A stretch of 64,000 nucleotides of DNA from Pelagicoccus albus (GTDB lineage: Bacteria; Verrucomicrobiota; Verrucomicrobiia; Opitutales; Opitutaceae), in assembly GCF_014230145.1 (NCBI RefSeq), contig NZ_JACHVC010000012.1, forward strand, positions 439,001 to 503,000, read 5' to 3'. The notes beneath the pieces are model-generated. The model did no database searches. It saw nothing but the letters and a program-made list of their open reading frames with translations, and was not told the DNA's origin. A program made the translations under genes and the position numbers. Within the stretch, counting starts at the first letter, position 1, and the number at the start of each line of letters is the position of its first letter. Positions 37,275-46,826 of the stretch are shown here, piece after piece.

Positions 37275-37646
37275 CTAATCGAGCGGCCGCAGCTCTACCG
37301 TACCGACTCCATCGTCAATCAAGCCTATTTCTTGGGCCGCGGCCTTGGACAAATCGATAATTCGATCATCCGTGTGTGGTCCTCGGTCATTGATGACAAC
37401 AATAACGGATTCGCCCGTCTCCGGATATGTCACCTCGACTTCAGTACCGAAGTCTAACTCTCTGTGGGCCGCTGTATACTCGCCAGGATCATAGGGTTCA
37501 CCGCTCGCTGTAGGGCTTCCTTGAAGAGCATCAGAATAGTAGGATGCTTTGCCCCTCAACTCGTCTTCAGAGAAGACAAGCGCCAAGACGATGGCTCCGA
37601 CAATCAAGACCACGGGTGGAATGTATTTGGTTTTCGGAATACTCAT
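37275..37646 (-). CDS. RlpA-like double-psi beta-barrel protein
   Basis: A 123-residue protein with one N-terminal membrane anchor or signal (residues 9-26) and an RlpA-type DPBB domain: GKASYYSDALQGSPTASGEPYDP, TAAHRELDFGTEVEVT and VINDRGPHTDDRIIDLSKAAAQEIG. The Asp in NDRGP and the His in AAHR are the residues implicated in RlpA transglycosylase activity on denuded glycans. It has no SPOR domain, so septal targeting must come from elsewhere or be absent. Confidence 0.88.
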   Translation of the reverse strand: MSIPKTKYIPPVVLIVGAIVLALVFSEDELRGKASYYSDALQGSPTASGEPYDPGEYTAAHRELDFGTEVEVTYPETGESVIVVINDRGPHTDDRIIDLSKAAAQEIGLIDDGVGTVELRPLD

Positions 37647-37725
37647 AGTCTCCGAAAATGCGAATTCCGCGCCACCCTGATGTTGCGAACCTAGGCTATC
37701 GGTCCCTTCCCCGTTGCTCGAAGCC

Positions 37726-39606
37726 TCAATTGTCAGCGAATTTCAACCTTCGGTAAAGGGTGCTACGATTCACACCTAACTTGCGAGCCGCTTGAGAAAC
37801 ATTTCCCGAGCACTCGTCTAGAGTTTTCTGCATCAGGTCCTTGGTCAAACACTTCAAAGACTTTTGCGCACCAGGCTCTCTCTTGCTGTTTCCATTTTCT
37901 GAATACTCCTCAGCGACTTGCCTCAAATGGGCCGGCAACGCATCAACGGACAAAATCTCCCCCGACTCGGCCAATACGAGTAAGGCTTGGAGAGCACTTA
38001 CAAATTCTCTAAAATTCCCAGGCCAATCGTACGATACCAAAGAGTCTCTCACCTTTTCATCCAAAACAACCGACCGCTCACGACCGCCCAGCTGCCTCCA
38101 AAAAACATCCAAGATATTGCGGCGATTCGACAAATCACGTACTGGCTTAAGGGATACAGTATATTGGGCTATCCGGTAATAGAGGTCGGAACGAAAAGAA
38201 CCAGACTGCGACAATTCCCTCAGGTTACGATGCGTCGCGCAAAGCAAACAGAAATCAACAGGTACAGACTTGGAACTCCCTAAGGGCCGAACTTCGCGTT
38301 CCTGTAAAGCCCGCAATAAACGAGCCTGCATGCTAATTGGCATATCACCGATCTCATCCAAAAAGAGCACCCCTCCATGAGCCTCGCGCAACAGCCCGAG
38401 AGACCCCTTCTTGCGAGCTCCAGTGTAAGCGCCTTCTTCGTATCCAAATAGCTCCGACTCTATGAGCGACTCCGGCAAGGCTGCGCAATTGACCGCAACA
38501 AACGGCTTATTCTTGCGGGCGCAAAGTCCGTGTATGGCCCTAGCGAATATCTCCTTACCTGTGCCAGTTTCGCCATGAATCAGAACAGGCACGTTCCCAT
38601 CCGTTAGCCGCACTGCTCTTTTCAGGGCAAGCCCCGTGTCCTCATCAAAATAAGGTTCAACGCTTCGGACGATTGGCCTCTGGACTGGAGTTTGTGAGAA
38701 GAAAACCGAAGTTTTATGTGCTCTTCCGGTTTCCCGAATCCGGCCATGAAATCTCTGTCCTTCCCGGCTACGAATTACCGAATCTTCATTTGAAGGGGAA
38801 ACTTTCGAGGAGAACAATTCCCCAAATTTCTTTCTACCAATAGCTTCCCAGTCTAATCCAAGCGAAGCGAGCCCCCTACGATTGGCCGCCGCCAGCACAT
38901 CTCCTTCAAACGCGAGCAGTCCTTCTCTCACCGTCCCCACCATTGCCGCATCCGTATGGAATCTAAGGATACGAAATCGATCGAAATCCCTTTCGAAGAG
39001 ACGGTGCTCGATTTGATTAACTGAAAGACGAATCAACCCTTCCGCATGCGTGTGCAAGGTCCTCGCATGTCCTGAGATATCGAGCACGCCGATCAAGTCG
39101 CCAAAAGGACTTAATATGGGAGCAGCTGCACAACTTAGAATACTCTGCTTGTCAAAGTAGTGCTCCGACCCGTGCACTGCCACCGGCCCCCTCTCCATGA
39201 TCGCGGTTCCGATCGCATTCGTGCCGTTAGAAGTCTCGCCCCAAGATACTCCCGGCTGGAGCGATACGCGGGCCGCCTTTTCCGAAAAACCAGCGTCTCC
39301 GATCGTATCTAAAATCAATCCATCCCGATCCGTCAGAATGATAATGCTGCCGGTCGCTTTGGCGTTTGCATATAATCCTTCGATTTCGGGGCGGCTAAGA
39401 CGAAGTAGAGTTTCATCTCTCTCCATGGCGTTCCTTAGTTCAGAAGCGGTCAGAACCTGAGAGCTAGGCGTTTCCTCCGATACAAGCCCGACATTAGAGC
39501 AACGTTTCCAAGATCTCAGAATGGGGGCAGACACAATTCCCGCTTCGATATTTCCGTCTGCTAAAAACTTCTGTCGAACTCGCGACAACGCGGTTGATGA
39601 AATCAT
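37726..39606 (-). CDS. AcoR-type sigma-54-dependent transcriptional activator
   Basis: An enhancer-binding protein of about 626 residues. An N-terminal GAF-like sensor region has [14 protein letters not shown] and [19 protein letters not shown], typical of AcoR-class regulators of alcohol, acetoin and aldehyde use. The AAA+ domain shows Walker [15 protein letters not shown] (the sigma-54 contact loop, with Tyr for the usual Phe) and [12 protein letters not shown] (Walker B). The C-terminal Fis-type HTH is [21 protein letters not shown]. It is divergent from the aldehyde dehydrogenase it most likely activates. The start at 39606 precedes the first domain residues by a few codons. Confidence 0.92.
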   Translation of the reverse strand: MISSTALSRVRQKFLADGNIEAGIVSAPILRSWKRCSNVGLVSEETPSSQVLTASELRNAMERDETLLRLSRPEIEGLYANAKATGSIIILTDRDGLILDTIGDAGFSEKAARVSLQPGVSWGETSNGTNAIGTAIMERGPVAVHGSEHYFDKQSILSCAAAPILSPFGDLIGVLDISGHARTLHTHAEGLIRLSVNQIEHRLFERDFDRFRILRFHTDAAMVGTVREGLLAFEGDVLAAANRRGLASLGLDWEAIGRKKFGELFSSKVSPSNEDSVIRSREGQRFHGRIRETGRAHKTSVFFSQTPVQRPIVRSVEPYFDEDTGLALKRAVRLTDGNVPVLIHGETGTGKEIFARAIHGLCARKNKPFVAVNCAALPESLIESELFGYEEGAYTGARKKGSLGLLREAHGGVLFLDEIGDMPISMQARLLRALQEREVRPLGSSKSVPVDFCLLCATHRNLRELSQSGSFRSDLYYRIAQYTVSLKPVRDLSNRRNILDVFWRQLGGRERSVVLDEKVRDSLVSYDWPGNFREFVSALQALLVLAESGEILSVDALPAHLRQVAEEYSENGNSKREPGAQKSLKCLTKDLMQKTLDECSGNVSQAARKLGVNRSTLYRRLKFADN

Positions 39607-39624
39607 GGTAATTGGGTTTGGGGT

Positions 39625-39678
39625 GTTGCACGCAACGGCGTTTGCACGGCCGACTGCTGGATTATGCAACACCTTGCA
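39625..39678. promoter_or_regulatory. Two inverted repeats, candidate activator-binding sites
   Basis: GTTGC-AC-GCAAC at 39625-39636 and TGCAA-CACC-TTGCA at 39665-39678 lie 19 to 72 bases upstream of the activator start and about 120-170 bases upstream of the predicted -24 element of the aldehyde dehydrogenase, a normal distance for an enhancer of a sigma-54 activator. Both repeats are built from the same GCAA half site. Confidence 0.5.
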
Positions 39679-39794
39679 GCGCCAGCCAGAATAAGTCGAT
39701 CCCATTATCCGTCCTAATTATCTATATCAGTTCTCCTTGATGCTTGGCTACTTACGTTGGGCAGGCAGTCCAAACTCGATGAGAAAACCAGCGG

Positions 39795-39811
39795 TTGGCA
39801 CCACCGGTGCT
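39795..39811 (+). promoter_or_regulatory. Candidate sigma-54 (-24/-12) promoter of the aldehyde dehydrogenase gene
   Basis: TTGGCAC at 39795-39801 and GTGCT at 39807-39811. The invariant GG (39797-39798) and GC (39809-39810) are exactly 12 bases apart, as sigma-54 requires; the -12 box deviates from TTGC by one base. Transcription would start near 39822, leaving a leader of about 95 bases. Confidence 0.6.
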
Positions 39812-39916
39812 AAATGCGTGCGAAACGAAGGAGGCCGTCCTGTCGCTCGTCTGACAGAACATTCGCGGGGCGAGTCCTCTGGAAATCAGCATCACCCCAT
39901 CAACCCAAAAATAAGT

Positions 39917-41428
39917 ATGAATAGTACCCTAGAATCCCAATACTCCATCAGCTCTAAAAACGATCTATACCTCTCCACCCCGAAAAAGCTGCTCATCGAC
40001 GGCGAGTGGCAAGACTCCGTGTCGGGAGGAACCTTCGAAGTCCGAAACCCTGCCACCGAGGAAGTCATCGCTCGAGTGACCGATGGTCAGGCCGCAGATA
40101 TCGACCTAGCCGTTAAAGCAGCTCGACGCGCCTTCGAGAGCGGACCTTGGGCACGCATGACACCCTCGGATCGCAGCAAGATCATCTGGAAAATAGCGGA
40201 CCTGCTGGAGGAAAACGCCGACCAATTCGCAGAGCTAGAAGCCTTGGATAACGGCAAGCCAATCACCGTCGCCAAAGCGGCAGACGTCGCCCTCGCCGTC
40301 GACCTTTTCCGCTACATGGCTGGTTGGGCGACCAAGATCAATGGCGACAGCATCTCCATCTCTGTCCCTTACATGCCAGGTGAGCAATTCCACACCTATA
40401 CCAAAAAAGAGCCGGTCGGCGTAGTCGGGCAGATCATCCCATGGAACTTCCCGCTCCTCATGGCTGCTTGGAAGCTCGGTCCCGCCCTCGCCACAGGCTG
40501 TACCATCGTGCTGAAACCAGCAGAAGAAACTCCACTTTCCGCCATCCGACTCGGCGAGCTCATGATGGAAGCCGGCCTTCCTAAGGGAGTCGTCAATATT
40601 GTTACTGGCTTCGGAGAAACCGCAGGTGCTCCCCTAGCCGCCCATCCAGACGTGGACAAGATAGCCTTCACTGGATCGACCGACATTGGCCGCCTCATCG
40701 TCAAAGCCGCCGGCGAGACAAACCTCAAGAAGGTCACCCTCGAACTGGGAGGCAAGTCGCCCAATATCATATTGGACGACGCGGATCTGGACCTCGCCAT
40801 TCCGGGAGCCGCCAGCGCTATCTTCTTTAACCACGGCCAATGCTGCTGCGCCGGTTCGCGCCTCATGGTTCAAGAAAGCATCTTCGACAAGGTCGTAGAA
40901 GGCGTGGCCGAGTTCGCCCAAAACATCAAAGTAGGCAACGGCCTAGACGCTGCGACACAGATGGGACCACTCGTATCCACAGATCAATTCAACCGTGTCA
41001 GCGGCTTCCTCGACTCTGGCAAACAACAAGGAGCGCGAGCAGTAACCGGAGGTAATCGATTCGGAGATACTGGGTACTTCGTAGAGCCAACGGTTTTCGT
41101 GGATACACGCAGCGACATGCGAATTGTCCAAGAAGAGATTTTTGGCCCAGTCGTCTGCGCCATGCCATTCAAAGGCATCGAAGACGTAGCAGCTGCGGCA
41201 AACGGCACCGACTTCGGATTGGCAGCCGGTATCTGGACTCGTGACGTCAGCAAGGCCCACTCGGTCGCCAACGTAATCCGGGCCGGAAACGTTTGGATAA
41301 ACTGCTATAATATTTTCGACGCGGCGCTTCCGTTTGGAGGGTACAAACAATCGGGCTGGGGTAGAGAGATGGGAAAAGAGGCTATAGACCTCTACACTGA
41401 GACCAAAGCTGTCACCATACGTCTGTAG
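39917..41428 (+). CDS. NAD-dependent aldehyde dehydrogenase
   Basis: About 503 residues, ALDH superfamily class 1/2 type. IIPWNFPLLMAAWKLGPAL is the cofactor-binding loop, FTGSTDIGRLI the nucleotide clamp, LELGGKSPNI holds the general-base Glu, and NHGQCCCAGSRL the catalytic Cys (around residue 308). PFGGYKQSGWGREMG is the conserved C-terminal motif. The ATG at 39917 begins the recognisable N-terminus; the frame is open 60 codons further upstream through the predicted promoter. It is divergent from the AcoR-type gene, with candidate enhancer and promoter elements between, so it is likely induced by an alcohol or aldehyde signal. Confidence 0.92.
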   Translation: MNSTLESQYSISSKNDLYLSTPKKLLIDGEWQDSVSGGTFEVRNPATEEVIARVTDGQAADIDLAVKAARRAFESGPWARMTPSDRSKIIWKIADLLEENADQFAELEALDNGKPITVAKAADVALAVDLFRYMAGWATKINGDSISISVPYMPGEQFHTYTKKEPVGVVGQIIPWNFPLLMAAWKLGPALATGCTIVLKPAEETPLSAIRLGELMMEAGLPKGVVNIVTGFGETAGAPLAAHPDVDKIAFTGSTDIGRLIVKAAGETNLKKVTLELGGKSPNIILDDADLDLAIPGAASAIFFNHGQCCCAGSRLMVQESIFDKVVEGVAEFAQNIKVGNGLDAATQMGPLVSTDQFNRVSGFLDSGKQQGARAVTGGNRFGDTGYFVEPTVFVDTRSDMRIVQEEIFGPVVCAMPFKGIEDVAAAANGTDFGLAAGIWTRDVSKAHSVANVIRAGNVWINCYNIFDAALPFGGYKQSGWGREMGKEAIDLYTETKAVTIRL

Positions 41429-41532
41429 AGAGCGTTGGAGACAATCGGGGGGAGCCTGCTGAACTCCCCCCGATCCAGCTCGGCCTATATCCAAATTTCG
41501 ATTACAGATTTGGCAACCTTTGAGACAAAAAG

Positions 41533-41563
41533 AGCCTCCTCCGAATCCGGAGGAGGCTTTTTT
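41533..41563 (+). terminator. Strong (bidirectional) terminator between converging genes
   Basis: A perfect 11-base-pair stem AGCCTCCTCCG / CGGAGGAGGCT with an AATC loop, followed by TTTTT. The A-run before the stem gives a T-run on the other strand too, so it can end both the aldehyde dehydrogenase and the EF-hand transcript. Confidence 0.93.
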
Positions 41564-41613
41564 GCAAAAGGAAAAGCGTTCCTTCCCCTGCAAAGAAGGA
41601 ACGCTCCGTCAGA

Positions 41614-42660
41614 CTAGGCGGTTGCCTCGATCCTGCCACCCAGCATGCTCGAGCCAAAACCACCGCCTTCCATGGACTGCATAGACCTGCCGTAAACGCC
41701 TTGCATGCGCTCACGAAGTCCTGCCCCCATCTGGAAGCCTTGTTCCTGTTCTTGCCCGAAGCTGGGCATTCCGGCCTCGAACTCCTCCTGGCTAATGAAA
41801 CCGTCCTCATTGGTATCCAAAGAATCGAAGGTTTCCTCAGCTTCTTCGGAAGACTCGCTACTCGTGGAGGCCATGCCCTCGACGCCGCCAAGCATCGTCT
41901 CTTTGGCACTGGCTATTTCAGCTTCGCTGATCGAGCCATCCCCGTCTGCATCGAGCTCTCCGAAGAGCGAATCTATCGTTTCGGAATCCAATCCCTTTTC
42001 GGACAACAATTCACTAAACGATGATTCCGAAACTCCAGATTCCTCACTGGAGACGTCGAGAAGCGACTCTAGATCGCTGAATAACTCCTCGCTTGCTCCC
42101 GATGGAGGAGGTCCCGGAGGAGGTCCCGGAGGAGGCCCCCCTGCCATAGCTCCCGCTTGGTTCTCTTCCGCAGTGGCCAGTTCCGTTTCGCTCAAGATGC
42201 CATCCCCATCCGTGTCGAATTCACTGAACAAGCTCTCAGCTTGCTCGGCGGAAACGCCATGATCAGTTAGCAATTCGCTAAACGAATCCGCAGATATGCC
42301 ATCCGCGTTTTCTTCAGTTCCCATCATGTCCTGCAAATCGCTGAACATATCAGGAGAACCGCCCATTCCACGCATCTGCATTCCTGCCATGCGCATTATG
42401 CCCATATCCTGGGCATAGCTTTGATCGACTGCACTCGCCTCGGATTGGCTCAGCAGTCCATCGCCGTCGGTATCGTAGTCACCGAACGACATGGATGAAC
42501 TAGTATCCGAGTCGCTGATACTAGACAGCGCGCTCGAAAACTCAGTTTGGCTAATCGAACCATCTCCATCCGAGTCCGCCTGGGAAGCAAAGTTCTGCTG
42601 CTCCCGCATGCGGGCGAATTGGATCATGTTCTGATCACCATACCCGTTTATTCCATTCAT
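41614..42660 (-). CDS. EF-hand calcium-binding protein with five EF loops
   Basis: A 348-residue acidic, Met/Gly/Ser-rich protein. Five loops have the DxDxDG calcium pattern: DSDGDGSIS, DTDGDGLLS, DTDGDGILS, DADGDGSIS and DTNEDGFIS, arranged as two pairs and one single. Pairs are separated by a linker of GGPPPGPPPGPPPSGAS. No signal peptide is present at the N-terminus (MNGINGYGDQN...), yet the composition is like that of secreted EF-hand proteins; export by a non-Sec route is possible. No enzyme domain is present. An inverted repeat lies upstream. Confidence 0.85.
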   Translation of the reverse strand: MNGINGYGDQNMIQFARMREQQNFASQADSDGDGSISQTEFSSALSSISDSDTSSSMSFGDYDTDGDGLLSQSEASAVDQSYAQDMGIMRMAGMQMRGMGGSPDMFSDLQDMMGTEENADGISADSFSELLTDHGVSAEQAESLFSEFDTDGDGILSETELATAEENQAGAMAGGPPPGPPPGPPPSGASEELFSDLESLLDVSSEESGVSESSFSELLSEKGLDSETIDSLFGELDADGDGSISEAEIASAKETMLGGVEGMASTSSESSEEAEETFDSLDTNEDGFISQEEFEAGMPSFGQEQEQGFQMGAGLRERMQGVYGRSMQSMEGGGFGSSMLGGRIEATA

Positions 42661-43033
42661 TGGTTCTTAGTTGTTTGGTTATTACTTCGACAGGGTTCCC
42701 CTGCCGGGGCCTACCAAGCATCCAAACCGCCACGGATCCTGTTATAAGTATTTTTTACAGTATTTAAAACGTATTCATACTGTTCCTGCATTTTGATTTC
42801 GACGCCCCCATCACCCCTCGAGACCCATTCGTCCCAAGTGGAAAATCGACTGTTTGGCACCCGAGCACGCCAAATTTCTTCCGAGGCAAGAATTGCCGCC
42901 CACGCCCTCTAGCGAGGCTAACAAGTCGCTAAAAGCTCCCTAGCCTCAATGCTCGATTGCAATTCGGGAGGACTCGCCCAGAGTGGCCTTTCTTCAACCA
43001 GCGGCCCACCTTGCCGCTACCGGAGCGACTCTT
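42661..43033. other. Divergent intergenic region, about 370 bases
   Basis: This separates the minus-strand EF-hand gene from the plus-strand P-loop NTPase gene. It is AT-rich near 42745-42790 and contains an inverted repeat there. Otherwise nothing recognisable was found: no RNA gene or mobile-element end. Confidence 0.4.
42757..42783. promoter_or_regulatory. Inverted repeat upstream of the EF-hand gene
   Basis: ACAGTAT and ATACTGT separated by 13 bases, about 100 bases upstream of the EF-hand start within an AT-rich stretch. Perfect 7-base arms suggest a repressor or activator site; no regulator is tied to it. Confidence 0.3.
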
Positions 43034-44539
43034 ATGGATCTGCAGCAATTTTTCAATCACTGGAAACTCAGCGAACACCCCTTCCAAGCGGAAGAAGCAC
43101 GCAACGACTCAGTCTACAACCGTAAGCTAGAGGCAGCCATCACCCACCCCGATTTCATGAAGATCTACGGGGATCCCGCCAATCCGAGTACCACCATCGT
43201 ATTCGGTGAAAAGGGTACCGGAAAAACGGCCATGCGCCTGATGATCCAAAGACGTCTCGCAGACTTCAACTCAGGCCGCGATTCCAACAAGGTATGGGTC
43301 GTCTCCTACGATGAGCTGAATCCGATGCTGGACCGGCTCGCCAGCAATCTGAAATCCGACTCCGAGGAGAAGACGCTGGGAGCCATACGCCTTTCCGACC
43401 ACCAAGACGCCATCCTTTCCCTCGCGGTAACCGACTTGATCGACAGTGTCCTCGTCTCCAAGGACAAGTCCCAAGTCAAACTGCGGAAGAAAACCCTGCG
43501 GAAAATGAGCCAGCAGCGTCGCCTCGATCTCGCAACCTTGGCCCTGCTCTACGATCAGCCAAAACATGGTCGCGCCGCCGATAGATGGAGCAGCCTACTA
43601 CGGCTTCTTCGAGTGGGCTCTGGTTTGGACAGGTCCGCCCACGGTTTCGCGGCCCTGCTGCCTCTGGCAGCCGGAGCAGTCGGCGGACTGGGCTGGTATT
43701 TCTTGGAAGCCCCTAGCTGGAAGTGGATCGCCACCGCCCTCGCAGGCGGAGTGATCGGACTTGGACTCGGTTATCTCTGGATCAAACGCAGCTGGAAAAA
43801 CGGAAAGCGCGGCAAGCAAATCGAACGCGAGATCCGCGTCCTCCACCGCGAGCCTGGCACCACCACCCAGCAGCTATGGGACGTCAGCTCCAGCGAACTA
43901 GCCTCCCAGCCCCTTCCAGCCAAGGGAGATCAAGACAGCCGCTACGACCTGACCGGACGCCTGCTGGGCATTCTCTCAGAGCTGGGCTACTCCAGCCTAA
44001 TCACGCTCGTGGACCGCGTGGACGAGCCGGTGCTAGTCAATGGAGACGCCAAGAGGATTAAGCAGATCGTTTGGCCCATGCTGAACAACAAGTTCCTCCA
44101 ACAGGAAGGAATCGGCATCAAAATGCTTTTGCCCATCGAGCTGAGCCAGATGCTTCTGGCTGAAGATACGGAATTCAAACGCCAAGCCCGCTTAGATAAG
44201 CAGAATGTTGTAAATCCTCTCAAATGGACCGGCACATCGCTCTACGACCTTTGCAACTGGCGCTTCAAAAACTGCCAAGGCGGGGGACAGGCTTCTGCCC
44301 ACTCACTCGATGCCCTCTTCGATGACGAGGTTACCAGCGAGGACTTGATCGACGCACTGGATCAGATGCACCAACCACGCGACGCCTTCAAGTTCCTCTA
44401 CGCGGTCTTGCTAGAGCATTGCCGCAACACGCCGGGCGAGTCCGAGGACTACAAGATCGCCAGATCGACCTTGGAAACCGCACGTCGCGAGCAAAGCCAG
44501 CGCGTAGTCGACCTGTACCGCGGAATGTCCTCCACCTAA
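43034..44539 (+). CDS. Membrane-anchored P-loop NTPase of unknown function
   Basis: About 501 residues. FNHWKLSEHPFQAEEARND begins the protein, then Walker A GEKGTGKT at residues 58-65. Two close hydrophobic helices (about 205-250, GFAALLPLAAGAVGGLGWYF and WIATALAGGVIGLGLGYLWI) interrupt the NTPase between Walker A and the probable Walker B (LITLVDRVDEP). This membrane insertion within an ATPase core is like the KAP family, although standard KAP motifs are not clear. The start at 43034 has GGAG upstream; a GTG at 42983 is an alternative. No partner gene is adjacent. The role is unknown. Confidence 0.7.
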   Translation: MDLQQFFNHWKLSEHPFQAEEARNDSVYNRKLEAAITHPDFMKIYGDPANPSTTIVFGEKGTGKTAMRLMIQRRLADFNSGRDSNKVWVVSYDELNPMLDRLASNLKSDSEEKTLGAIRLSDHQDAILSLAVTDLIDSVLVSKDKSQVKLRKKTLRKMSQQRRLDLATLALLYDQPKHGRAADRWSSLLRLLRVGSGLDRSAHGFAALLPLAAGAVGGLGWYFLEAPSWKWIATALAGGVIGLGLGYLWIKRSWKNGKRGKQIEREIRVLHREPGTTTQQLWDVSSSELASQPLPAKGDQDSRYDLTGRLLGILSELGYSSLITLVDRVDEPVLVNGDAKRIKQIVWPMLNNKFLQQEGIGIKMLLPIELSQMLLAEDTEFKRQARLDKQNVVNPLKWTGTSLYDLCNWRFKNCQGGGQASAHSLDALFDDEVTSEDLIDALDQMHQPRDAFKFLYAVLLEHCRNTPGESEDYKIARSTLETARREQSQRVVDLYRGMSST

Positions 44540-44549
44540 TCGACCCTGC

Positions 44550-44576
44550 GGAAGGCCTCGCTAAAGAGGCCATTCC
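44550..44576. terminator. Possible hairpin between converging genes
   Basis: GGAA-GGCCTC, loop GCTAAA, GAGGCC-A-TTCC with a one-base bulge. It lies between the stops of the P-loop NTPase and the ABC ATPase. There is no T-run, so termination is uncertain. Confidence 0.35.
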
Positions 44577-44582
44577 TCGCGA

Positions 44583-45305
44583 TTAGAGCTGTGACTTAAG
44601 AAAGGCTTTGGCTCTCTCCGTCTGGGGAGCGCTCATGAAGGTTCGCGCCTCGCCCTCTTCCACGATCTTTCCGTCCGCCATGAAGACCACGCGGTTGGCG
44701 ACTTCGCGAGCAAAGCCCATCTCGTGCGTGACCACCACCATGGTCATACCATCCAAGGCCAGTCGTTTCATGACTGCCAAAACCTCTCCCACCACTTCGG
44801 GATCGAGAGCAGAAGTCGGCTCATCGAATAGCATGACCTTGGGCTTCATCGCCAGAGCTCGGGCAATTGCGACTCGCTGTTTTTGGCCACCCGATAACGC
44901 CCCCGGATAAGTCGAGGCCTTAGAGGCCAGCCCAACTTGCTCGAGCAACTTCAAGCCTTCTACCTCCGCTTGCTCTTTGGATAGCTTGAGTGCTTTGAGA
45001 GGAGCCAAAGTCACGTTTTCGAGGGCAGTTAGGTGGGGGAAAAGATTGAAGTGCTGGAAAACCATGCCCACTCGACTCCGCAACTCCCGAGCCTCCTTAG
45101 GCTTGGAGAGATAGGACTTTCCTTCCAGCTTGATGTCACCCGAGGTCGGCGTCTCCAAGAGATTGATACAGCGGAGCAGGGTACTCTTACCTGAACCGGA
45201 GGGACCGATAAGACATACGACTTCTCCCTCCTCGATTCGACAATCGATCCCTTTCAGGACTTCCAAGTCGCCGAAGGACTTATGCAGATTTTCGACCTCA
45301 ATCAC
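44583..45305 (-). CDS. Polar amino acid ABC transporter ATP-binding protein
   Basis: A 240-residue ABC ATPase of the GlnQ/HisP group. Walker A is GPSGSGKST, the Q-loop is [16 protein letters not shown], the signature is LSGGQKQR, Walker B is [12 protein letters not shown], and the H-switch is VTHEM. The segment [17 protein letters not shown] is typical of polar amino acid importers. It is the last gene of a three-gene operon and overlaps the permease gene by eight bases, so translation is coupled. Confidence 0.95.
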   Translation of the reverse strand: MIEVENLHKSFGDLEVLKGIDCRIEEGEVVCLIGPSGSGKSTLLRCINLLETPTSGDIKLEGKSYLSKPKEARELRSRVGMVFQHFNLFPHLTALENVTLAPLKALKLSKEQAEVEGLKLLEQVGLASKASTYPGALSGGQKQRVAIARALAMKPKVMLFDEPTSALDPEVVGEVLAVMKRLALDGMTMVVVTHEMGFAREVANRVVFMADGKIVEEGEARTFMSAPQTERAKAFLKSQL

Positions 45306-45978
45306 TGATCTTCATCCTCCTTTCCAATCCGTTGAATAGTCGCGTTGCCAGGAAGGTGAGGACGAAGTAGACCAAGGCGATCGCGAAGTAGGTTGGAAAC
45401 GCGGCGTAGGTGCGGGAAATGTACAGACGGCCCTCCTTAACAATCTCCGTCACCGCGATTGCCGAAAGCAGCGAGGTATCTTTGAGCAGGGTCACAAACT
45501 CGTTTCCGAAAGCGGGTATCATGCGCCGGATCGCTTGCGGCAGGATGACGTGCCGCATGGTTTGCCCATAGCTCATACCGAGAGAATACGAGGCTTCGAA
45601 TTGCCCTTTTCCCAACGATTCGATTCCCGCCCGAATGATCTCCGCCATGTAAGCCGCCGCATTCAAAGTAAATGCTACTGTGCCTGCGATAAGCGGGTCG
45701 AAAGGTACCGGTCTGCCAAGTATTTGCTGCAAGAGACTGGGGAAACCAAAGTAGATAAACAGGATCTGCACCAAAAGCGGCGTGCCGCGAAAAATGTCGA
45801 TGTATCCAGAACACAAAACACGCAAAGCTCGCTTACTGGAGATCTTCCCCAAACAAACGAATAGTCCCAGCAGGAAGCCGAGTCCCATCGCCAATAGAGC
45901 GACCACGACCGTGTAGATCGCGCCCTTGAGCAGATAGGGCAGGCTCCCGGCTAAATGTTCAAAAAGGTCCGCTAGCAT
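45298..45978 (-). CDS. Polar amino acid ABC transporter permease (HisM/GlnP type)
   Basis: A 226-residue inner-membrane subunit with about five helices and the EAA loop: [52 protein letters not shown] is the family's conserved N-terminal motif. With the ATPase dimer it would form the importer core; one permease gene suggests a homodimer, as in GlnP. The start overlaps the stop of the binding-protein gene by one base. Confidence 0.95.
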   Translation of the reverse strand: MLADLFEHLAGSLPYLLKGAIYTVVVALLAMGLGFLLGLFVCLGKISSKRALRVLCSGYIDIFRGTPLLVQILFIYFGFPSLLQQILGRPVPFDPLIAGTVAFTLNAAAYMAEIIRAGIESLGKGQFEASYSLGMSYGQTMRHVILPQAIRRMIPAFGNEFVTLLKDTSLLSAIAVTEIVKEGRLYISRTYAAFPTYFAIALVYFVLTFLATRLFNGLERRMKISD

Positions 45979-46787
45979 TACTCCTCAGCGGATGAAAAGT
46001 ACTTGGCGATCAGGGCATCGAATTCGCCGCTCTCTTTGACCAATCGCAATCCCTCGTTGATCTGGCTCAACAATTCCTCACGTCCCTTCGCGATAGCGAA
46101 GCCATACTCGTCGCTGGCCAAGGTGCCGCCCACGATCTTAATCTTTCCGGGATGTTTCGCCACGAAGGCTTGGGTCACGGGCTTGTCATTAATCACTGCG
46201 TCCACAGCGCCATTTAGTAGTTCCATCATGGCGACGGAGACATTGGGAAAATATTTGAGGCTGCCGATCTTGCCAGCGGCCAAAAGCTCCTCCGACTTGG
46301 CCGCCCCGGTTGTGCCCTGCTGCACCGCGACTCTCTTTCCTTTCAAGTCATCCACACCAGTAATTCCTTGCGATGAGCCTCCCACAGCGACAACCAAACC
46401 GGCTTCGATGTAGGGATCCGAAAAATCGATCTGCTTCAATCTGAGCGGAGTGATAGACATGCCGGACGCGCCGATGTCGATGTTTCCTCCCTGGATAGCC
46501 GGAACGAGCGAATCGAAATCCATATCTCGAAACTCGACTTCCAAGCCCGTGGCCCGGGCAACCGCTTTCAATAGATCGATATCGAAGCCGATGATATTGC
46601 CCGCATCATCGGTCATCTCAAAGGGCGGATAAGTGGCCTCGGTACCGACCACTAAAGCTCCTTCCCCCTCTGAGCTTCCTCCGCAGCCGCTCAGCACCAT
46701 GCACAAACCAGCCAAGCACAATCCCAGCAGACCTCGCTTGGCCCGCTTCACTCCAGTCGAGTTTCCGAATTTGAAGAAATACATCAC
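45978..46787 (-). CDS. Amino acid ABC transporter substrate-binding lipoprotein
   Basis: A 269-residue periplasmic binding protein of the SBP_bac_3 family. The leader ends in VLSGCGGSSEGEG, a lipobox with Cys as attachment site. GTEATYPPFEMTDDAGNIIGFDIDLLKAVAR is the family signature, and DMDFDSLVPAIQGGNIDIGASGMSIT follows. An Arg and Asp in the cleft (LRLKQIDFSDPY region) would hold the amino acid backbone. The exact ligand is unknown. It is the first gene of the operon. Confidence 0.95.
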   Translation of the reverse strand: MMYFFKFGNSTGVKRAKRGLLGLCLAGLCMVLSGCGGSSEGEGALVVGTEATYPPFEMTDDAGNIIGFDIDLLKAVARATGLEVEFRDMDFDSLVPAIQGGNIDIGASGMSITPLRLKQIDFSDPYIEAGLVVAVGGSSQGITGVDDLKGKRVAVQQGTTGAAKSEELLAAGKIGSLKYFPNVSVAMMELLNGAVDAVINDKPVTQAFVAKHPGKIKIVGGTLASDEYGFAIAKGREELLSQINEGLRLVKESGEFDALIAKYFSSAEE

Positions 46788-46826
46788 GGGGCGCGGACAG
46801 CTAAATCAGCGCCAAGCTAAAGCTTC

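Noticed and set aside
42105..42142. GGAGGTCCC repeats as a regulatory or mobile repeat
   Set aside because: They encode the PPG linker of the EF-hand protein and are explained by coding sequence.
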